A DNA stretch of 9,548 nt, taken from contig CAYTNN010000174.1 in assembly GCA_964439135.1 (NCBI GenBank), positions 1 to 9,548 on the forward strand, given 5' to 3'. Of the stretch, positions 6,091 to 9,548 are shown in pieces. Made by a program: the position numbers and the translations under genes. How positions within the stretch are numbered: the first letter of the stretch is position 1; each line of letters starts with the position of its first letter. The stretch comes from JAFGPJ01 sp964439135 (GTDB lineage: Bacteria; Planctomycetota; Phycisphaerae; Sedimentisphaerales; Anaerobacaceae). The notes below the pieces were generated by a model. The model was given only the letters and a program-made list of their open reading frames with translations, was not told the DNA's origin and ran no database searches.

Positions 6091-6346
6091 CAACTTAACC
6101 ACGAATTCACACGAATAAACACCGGATTTACTCTCATTTTTGCCTTTTTTCTTCTATATTTCTCAATTCTACATTCTAAATTCCACATACTACATACGAA
6201 ATACGATATGCGAATTCGTTACCTATTATACGAATCTAAACACAAAAGGGCGGGCAAATTTCAAATAAATCTCCGATACACGGCGTCCTTTGTTCTGCCA
6301 CGAAGGGCACTGAGAGCCACGAAGGAAAACAATAATCAATAGTTCC

Positions 6347-6381
6347 CCCCATGAGATAGGCGAAGCCGCCATCTAACGGGG
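6347..6381. repeat. REP-like hairpin
   Basis: CCCC (6347-6350) pairs with GGGG (6378-6381). A 3x3 internal loop follows, then AGAT (6354-6357) with ATCT (6371-6374), a bulged A, and GGCG/CGCC closing an AAGC tetraloop. That makes 12 pairs in 35 bases. Bulged, GC-tipped hairpins of this kind are typical of REP elements or IS200/IS605-family ends. No transposase gene is nearby. Confidence 0.55.
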
Positions 6382-6559
6382 TAAATCATAAATAATCAAT
6401 TGACATGCCCCACCAGTTTCCTAACCAGAACGATCATCAAAACAGAATTGTTGGCAACAAATCTGTTGGAGAATTTAACGTACTCAATTTTATGGAAAAA
6501 AGTAAAATTGACTGTCCCTTGTTTGCCTAAAATGTACCCTCTATGGGGCAGGCGGACAC

Positions 6560-6588
6560 CTTTAATTATCCCCCCTTTAATTATCCCC
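6560..6588. repeat. Tandem duplication of CTTTAATTATCCCC
   Basis: Two exact 14-base copies (6560-6573 and 6575-6588) separated by one C. They are probably a replication-slippage product in non-coding sequence. Confidence 0.75.
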
Positions 6589-6714
6589 AGTTCAATGAAC
6601 AGACTCTTGCTATTCAATAATATATACGAAAATCATGTCCCTAAGTAATGCCTTCTCAACATCCACTTGGTCTCTTTAAACACTCCCTCGCGTATTCATA
6701 GAATAAAAGTGAAA

Positions 6715-7896
6715 TCACACTGTCAACTTGGGGATGAAAATGTCTGAGACAGAATGGATCGCAAAGCTATCAGTCATCCCTGCAACGAAGTCTAACACTA
6801 TTAGCTCGTCTGTGTTTTCATCTTTGTAGACATCTTTCATATCCTTTGTAACAAACTTCTGGAAGACTCTGTAGACTATCGGGACAGAATTACTTTCTTT
6901 CGGTGGGTAGGTATGCGATTCAAATCTGGCTGTTCTTTCAAGCTCAGCTTTCAAGTCGTCGAAAAGATATAGGATGGTTTTCTCCGCTTGGTTTTTGTAT
7001 TGCTCTGCCTCTTTACTGTGATATATGTGTTTCCCGTTGAAATCGATCAACTCGTGAAGAAGCTCACCCAATTCAGGTGAGATGGCTATGTAGTCTTTAT
7101 CCAAGCTATTCTTGACCATATCCTCAACAAATTTACCGATAATCTGTCCATTAGTCGTGCCAAGCTCCCTTTTAATATTCTTAGGCAGATCTGACTCTTT
7201 AATGACCTCAACCTCTAACGCATCTTCAACGTCTTTACCGGCATAAACAATTTTGTCAATTAGGCGAACAATACAACCTTCCAGCGTTGATGGATTACCA
7301 GCATCTTCGCGCGTGTGAATTTTCTCAAGATTTTTTCCCCCGTTTGAAGGTTCAAGCTTGCAGCTTCCGAAATCTTCACCACAATGAGAGATGATACCGT
7401 CCCTAACTTCCCATGTAAGATTGAGACCGGGGCTTTCTCTATCTCGTTTGGCGATGCATTCGACTACTCTAAGACCATACACCTCATGAGAGAATTTTGG
7501 CATTATTTTCTTAAGTACAGGGTATTTATCGAAAATACCAGAAAGGAATTCCTCTCCTTGGTGACCGAATGGCGGATGTCCAATATCATGAGCCAAACCT
7601 ATAGCCTCTGCCAAATCTTCATTTAAACCAAGACAGCGAGCAACTGTTCGAGCTGCAGATGCAACAAATCTCACATGATCCATACGTGTGCTGACGTGAT
7701 CGTTCTGTGGAAAATAAAATACTTGTGCTTTATGACGCAAGCGACGAAAAGACTGCGAATAGATTATCCTATGAACATCGCGCTGAAACTCTGTGCGGAA
7801 TTTGTCAGGATCCTGTTGTCTTCGCCTGCCACAAGTGCCTATCCTTGCTCGTTTGTTTGGGAATAGTTGCTTTTCAGATCTTCTGAAACTCGCCAT
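6715..7896 (-). CDS. dgt: dGTPase (deoxyguanosinetriphosphate triphosphohydrolase-like HD protein)
   Basis: Hydrolyses dGTP, and in many relatives other dNTPs, to the deoxynucleoside and triphosphate; cytoplasmic. The 393-aa length and motif order fit the bacterial dGTPase-like family. FRTEFQRDVHRIIYSQSFRRLRHKAQVF is present at residues 33-60 (shown in parts: FRTEFQRD, then SFRRLRHKAQVF). The HD metal site is made by His74 (TRMDHVRFV), His103-Asp104 (LAHDIGHPPFGH) and Asp214 (IVRLIDKIVYAGKDVEDA), and GIISHCGE is also present. The C-terminal helical region is complete to residue 393. ATG 7896 has an AGGGAGAGG site just upstream. No alternative ATG, GTG or TTG exists before the conserved core, so the 58-nt overlap with the preceding deoxyribosyltransferase gene is real and the two should be co-translated. 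Members of this enzyme class act in nucleotide-pool control and, in some bacteria, in antiphage dGTP depletion. The role here is inferred. Confidence 0.93.
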   Translation of the reverse strand: MASFRRSEKQLFPNKRARIGTCGRRRQQDPDKFRTEFQRDVHRIIYSQSFRRLRHKAQVFYFPQNDHVSTRMDHVRFVASAARTVARCLGLNEDLAEAIGLAHDIGHPPFGHQGEEFLSGIFDKYPVLKKIMPKFSHEVYGLRVVECIAKRDRESPGLNLTWEVRDGIISHCGEDFGSCKLEPSNGGKNLEKIHTREDAGNPSTLEGCIVRLIDKIVYAGKDVEDALEVEVIKESDLPKNIKRELGTTNGQIIGKFVEDMVKNSLDKDYIAISPELGELLHELIDFNGKHIYHSKEAEQYKNQAEKTILYLFDDLKAELERTARFESHTYPPKESNSVPIVYRVFQKFVTKDMKDVYKDENTDELIVLDFVAGMTDSFAIHSVSDIFIPKLTV

Positions 7897-8510
7897 ATCC
7901 TCTCCCTAAAGAGTGCGATAATCAAATCGGCAATATCACCTATTGGCCTTTTACCAGCTAAATACTCCCTAATCTCTTTACCGCTCTTAACTGCTACCTC
8001 AAAGCAACGATCACGCTCTAATAGAGCGTCCTCTGCTATGTCAGCGAACTTGGCCTCAAAAGCCGAAGCGATCTCATCATAGGCACTCACAAGAGAGAAA
8101 TCTGAAAGCCCTAGCACTAGCGGATTGCAACTTCCTTCAATTAATGACCTGCTGTCACTGCGAAAAATAACAATAACTTTGTTGCGAGACCACGCAATGC
8201 CCGCCTCTACCATTGCCCCCTCGTCAGGCACTCGCCCATTCATATTAAGCAGCAAGCCGTCGGAATCCATTATCTCAGACACATCCAATGAAAATATTGC
8301 CATATTAAGAATAAGCTGTCCTTCACGACTACTGATACCCCTTTCCAAAAAACACGGAAACAGTTTTGCAAATTCCAACCCATCTCTTTGAGGTAAAAAA
8401 ACTGAATAATCTGATTCTTCAAGTGCGGAAGCAATTTGGTGCATCTCCTCTTGTTCTTTCGGGTTGAACAGAGGACCAGCGCAATAAATCTTATAAGTTC
8501 GTTTCTCCAT
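7839..8510 (-). CDS. Nucleoside 2-deoxyribosyltransferase-family protein
   Basis: A 223-aa cytoplasmic protein of the nucleoside 2-deoxyribosyltransferase superfamily. Members transfer the 2-deoxyribosyl group between bases or hydrolyse the N-glycosidic bond of deoxynucleosides or deoxynucleotides. Seen: N-terminal KIYCAGPLFNPKEQEEM (residues 7-23), FLPQRDGLEFAKL (38-50), MDSDGLLLNMNGRVPDEGAM (81-100) and VEAGIAWSRNKVIVIFRSD (101-119). The family motif D-x-G-x-x-x-E-x-G-x-A places the nucleophile at Glu102, with Asp84 and Asp97 nearby. The C-terminal 75 residues are helical. Start: ATG 8510 has AAGGAG at 8517-8522 with a 6-base gap; the in-frame TTG at 8516 touches that site and is unlikely. 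It is the first gene of a unit with the overlapping dGTPase, whose product deoxyguanosine is a typical substrate of this family. A hydrolase (Rcl-like) rather than a transferase activity cannot be excluded. Confidence 0.9.
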   Translation of the reverse strand: MEKRTYKIYCAGPLFNPKEQEEMHQIASALEESDYSVFLPQRDGLEFAKLFPCFLERGISSREGQLILNMAIFSLDVSEIMDSDGLLLNMNGRVPDEGAMVEAGIAWSRNKVIVIFRSDSRSLIEGSCNPLVLGLSDFSLVSAYDEIASAFEAKFADIAEDALLERDRCFEVAVKSGKEIREYLAGKRPIGDIADLIIALFRERIWRVSEDLKSNYSQTNEQG

Positions 8511-8850
8511 GGCCAACTCCTTGGTCCTACACTACATGCTTTGACAATCCATACAAACTAAACTTAACAATTTATCTTTAACTTCAAGGCTGTCAAGGCA
8601 AATTATTATTTTGTCTTAAAAACTATACGACTTGAATAGCCACTCATGAAAATCACAATTCCATTCAAATACAAGTTTTAGCTACTCAAGCATATCTCCA
8701 AATTCTAATGAACTCAAAAGAGCGATAAAAATTCTGATATTCTAAATAACACAATCTTTTGTATATATAACCTGGTTAATCTTGCATTGAGCACATAGAA
8801 GTAAAGTAATTATTAACTATATATCCGCGTCAATAGTACTGCTTGCTCAC
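8511..8850. other. AT-rich spacer with the promoter of the deoxyribosyltransferase/dGTPase unit
   Basis: About 340 bases without a coding ORF on either strand. The part nearest the deoxyribosyltransferase gene carries the promoter described separately. The remainder is AT-rich with no strong hairpin or T-run, so no terminator for the upstream methyltransferase gene can be named. Confidence 0.55.
8569..8596 (-). promoter_or_regulatory. Sigma-70-type promoter for the deoxyribosyltransferase-dGTPase operon
   Basis: A perfect TTGACA (8596-8591, minus strand), a 16-base spacer, then TAAATT (8574-8569). Transcription would start near 8562, about 50 bases before the ATG at 8510. This separates the two-gene unit from the methyltransferase gene upstream. 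Confidence 0.6.
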
Positions 8851-9363
8851 TCACCTAGCGCGCCTTCCGTACACATATATCTCATCGATGCTAGTACGCA
8901 TTCCGATCTCCTCAAATCTTAATATCGACATTCGGTTCCTCACTTGGTCCGCAATCTGGAAACCAAGATTACGGTCAACGACGCTCGTCCCAGGTATTAG
9001 CAATCCAGGTATGATTGAACCTTGCTCCAAAAAACCATTCGCTACGGATATTAGCACAATACCGCCCTGTCTGACAACCCTATAAGCTTCGCGCAAAGCT
9101 GCATTTCTGTCAAAATAGCTTGACTGGTAAGTCCTAAGCGATATGTATATGTCTTGGGAACTAGTTGGTATACCAATTATTTTTTCCGCACACGATTTAC
9201 AGATACTTGCCTTAGGCAGGATCTTCACCGCCTCACGTAATGACCTCTCCCCAATATCTACTGCTATTAGATCATTACAGCTCGCGTACAAATCTTCTCC
9301 CTCCAAGCCATTTCCAATACCAACCACTATCATTCTTCGTTTCGCAAAGTCCGTAGCCCCCAT
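8851..9363 (-). CDS. Class I SAM-dependent methyltransferase, start uncertain
   Basis: Methyl transfer from S-adenosylmethionine to an unknown acceptor. Numbered from ATG 9363, motif I is IVVGIGNGLEGEDL (residues 12-25), the acidic ribose-binding end of strand 2 is IAVDIGE with Asp36, the post-I region contains a Cys-x-x-Cys (ICKSCAEKI), and motif IV-V reads DIYISLRTYQSSYFDRNAAL, then EAYRVVRQGGIVLISVANGF. The C-terminus ends EIYVYGRRAR. Only a short stub precedes motif I from this ATG, and it has no ribosome site. The same frame stays open upstream to 9510 and encodes plausible methyltransferase N-terminal sequence (AFDKKYSERTYEDDGRG, then GDYWKHSVRSIL), but it contains no ATG, GTG or TTG. 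The true start is therefore unclear: an ATT near 9492, a frameshift, or loss of the 5' end. The gene is followed by a 340-base gap before the deoxyribosyltransferase, so functional linkage is unproven. Confidence 0.75.
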   Translation of the reverse strand: MGATDFAKRRMIVVGIGNGLEGEDLYASCNDLIAVDIGERSLREAVKILPKASICKSCAEKIIGIPTSSQDIYISLRTYQSSYFDRNAALREAYRVVRQGGIVLISVANGFLEQGSIIPGLLIPGTSVVDRNLGFQIADQVRNRMSILRFEEIGMRTSIDEIYVYGRRAR

Positions 9364-9548
9364 TTCTGCTAATATGGACCTAACGGAATGCTTCCAATAA
9401 TCACCCAGCCCGCGCCCATCATCCTCATAAGTCCGCTCAGAATACTTTTTATCGAATGCCTCTGCACGTGCTTTTTCTACAAGCTCACTAATATGTAAAC
9501 TTTCGCACTTTTATTAATGCCCTAAGCTGCGTTAGCGAGGGCCTCGAT

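Larger units (their letters stand above)
5931..6714. other. Gene-free, repeat-rich intergenic region
   Basis: About 780 bases between convergent genes. It holds the ATTGGCTTTG repeats (5967-6090), a pair of CACGAAT words near 6100, an AT-rich low-complexity stretch (about 6160-6240), a GCCACGAAGG direct repeat (6297-6306 and 6316-6325), a large hairpin (6347-6381), a GACTGTCCCT word (6510-6519) shared with the 2.9-kb palindrome, and a CTTTAATTATCCCC duplication. ORFs of 73-93 codons exist here but are translations of these repeats. No intrinsic terminator with a U-run was found after either flanking gene. Confidence 0.6.

Noticed and set aside
6061..6617. ORFs of 93 (plus), 73 (minus) and 82 (plus) codons in the spacer
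   Set aside because: They translate direct repeats and low-complexity sequence; there is no ribosome site and no family resemblance.
9522..9548. The 3' end of another minus-strand gene (IEALANAA then TAG) at the right edge
   Set aside because: Only eight codons are visible, too few to support a gene, although it would fit an upstream neighbour of the methyltransferase.

Overview
The window looks like a chromosomal segment of a Planctomycetota-type bacterium, perhaps Phycisphaerae/Sedimentisphaerales. This is an inference from protein style, not a measured assignment: a secreted LolA-like protein, a short C39-peptidase-like protein, a two-module secreted protein resembling planctomycete DUF3352-type proteins, and long intergenic stretches full of short repeats and hairpins. 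Base composition is mosaic. The catalase end and the 4.0-5.9 kb gene are GC-rich, while 0.66-2.9 kb and 6.3-9.5 kb are AT-rich. Only one of the eight larger genes lies on the plus strand.

Left part (1-3440, all minus strand). In transcription order from the right these are: a PPOx-family FMN split-barrel protein (3438-3061); a terminator-like hairpin; a 43-residue Cys-rich small ORF (2829-2698); a 17-bp stem-loop; a secreted LolA-like protein (2604-1470); a short exported protein resembling the start of a C39 peptidase (1473-1150); a CGGC-domain protein (1101-664); and the 5' part of a haem catalase (499-1, running off the window). The LolA-like gene and the C39-like gene read as one 484-codon ORF only because an A10 run (1568-1577, minus strand) is out of phase. 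With one A fewer, the first gene ends in a clear C-terminal membrane anchor plus RRKKA, and its stop overlaps the next start in a TGA/ATG arrangement. This is the strongest anomaly in the window.

Middle part (3440-6714). A gene-poor spacer with G-rich repeats and a cloverleaf-like inverted repeat (3815-3877) precedes the only plus-strand gene, a 637-aa secreted protein of unknown function (4017-5930) with its own good promoter. After it come about 780 bases without a convincing gene, holding direct repeats, REP-like hairpins and low-complexity sequence.

Right part (6715-9548, all minus strand). A class I SAM methyltransferase whose open frame continues upstream with no usual start codon (8851-9363, open to 9510) is followed by a 340-base AT-rich spacer carrying a strong promoter. 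The promoter drives a two-gene unit: a nucleoside 2-deoxyribosyltransferase-family protein (8510-7839) overlapping by 58 nt an HD-domain dGTPase (7896-6715). The dGTPase would release deoxyguanosine from dGTP, and deoxyguanosine is a typical substrate of the deoxyribosyltransferase family. The pair therefore reads as a two-step deoxynucleotide-consuming module, either salvage/pool control or a candidate nucleotide-depletion defence. No tRNA, rRNA, CRISPR array, integrase or intact transposase gene was found.
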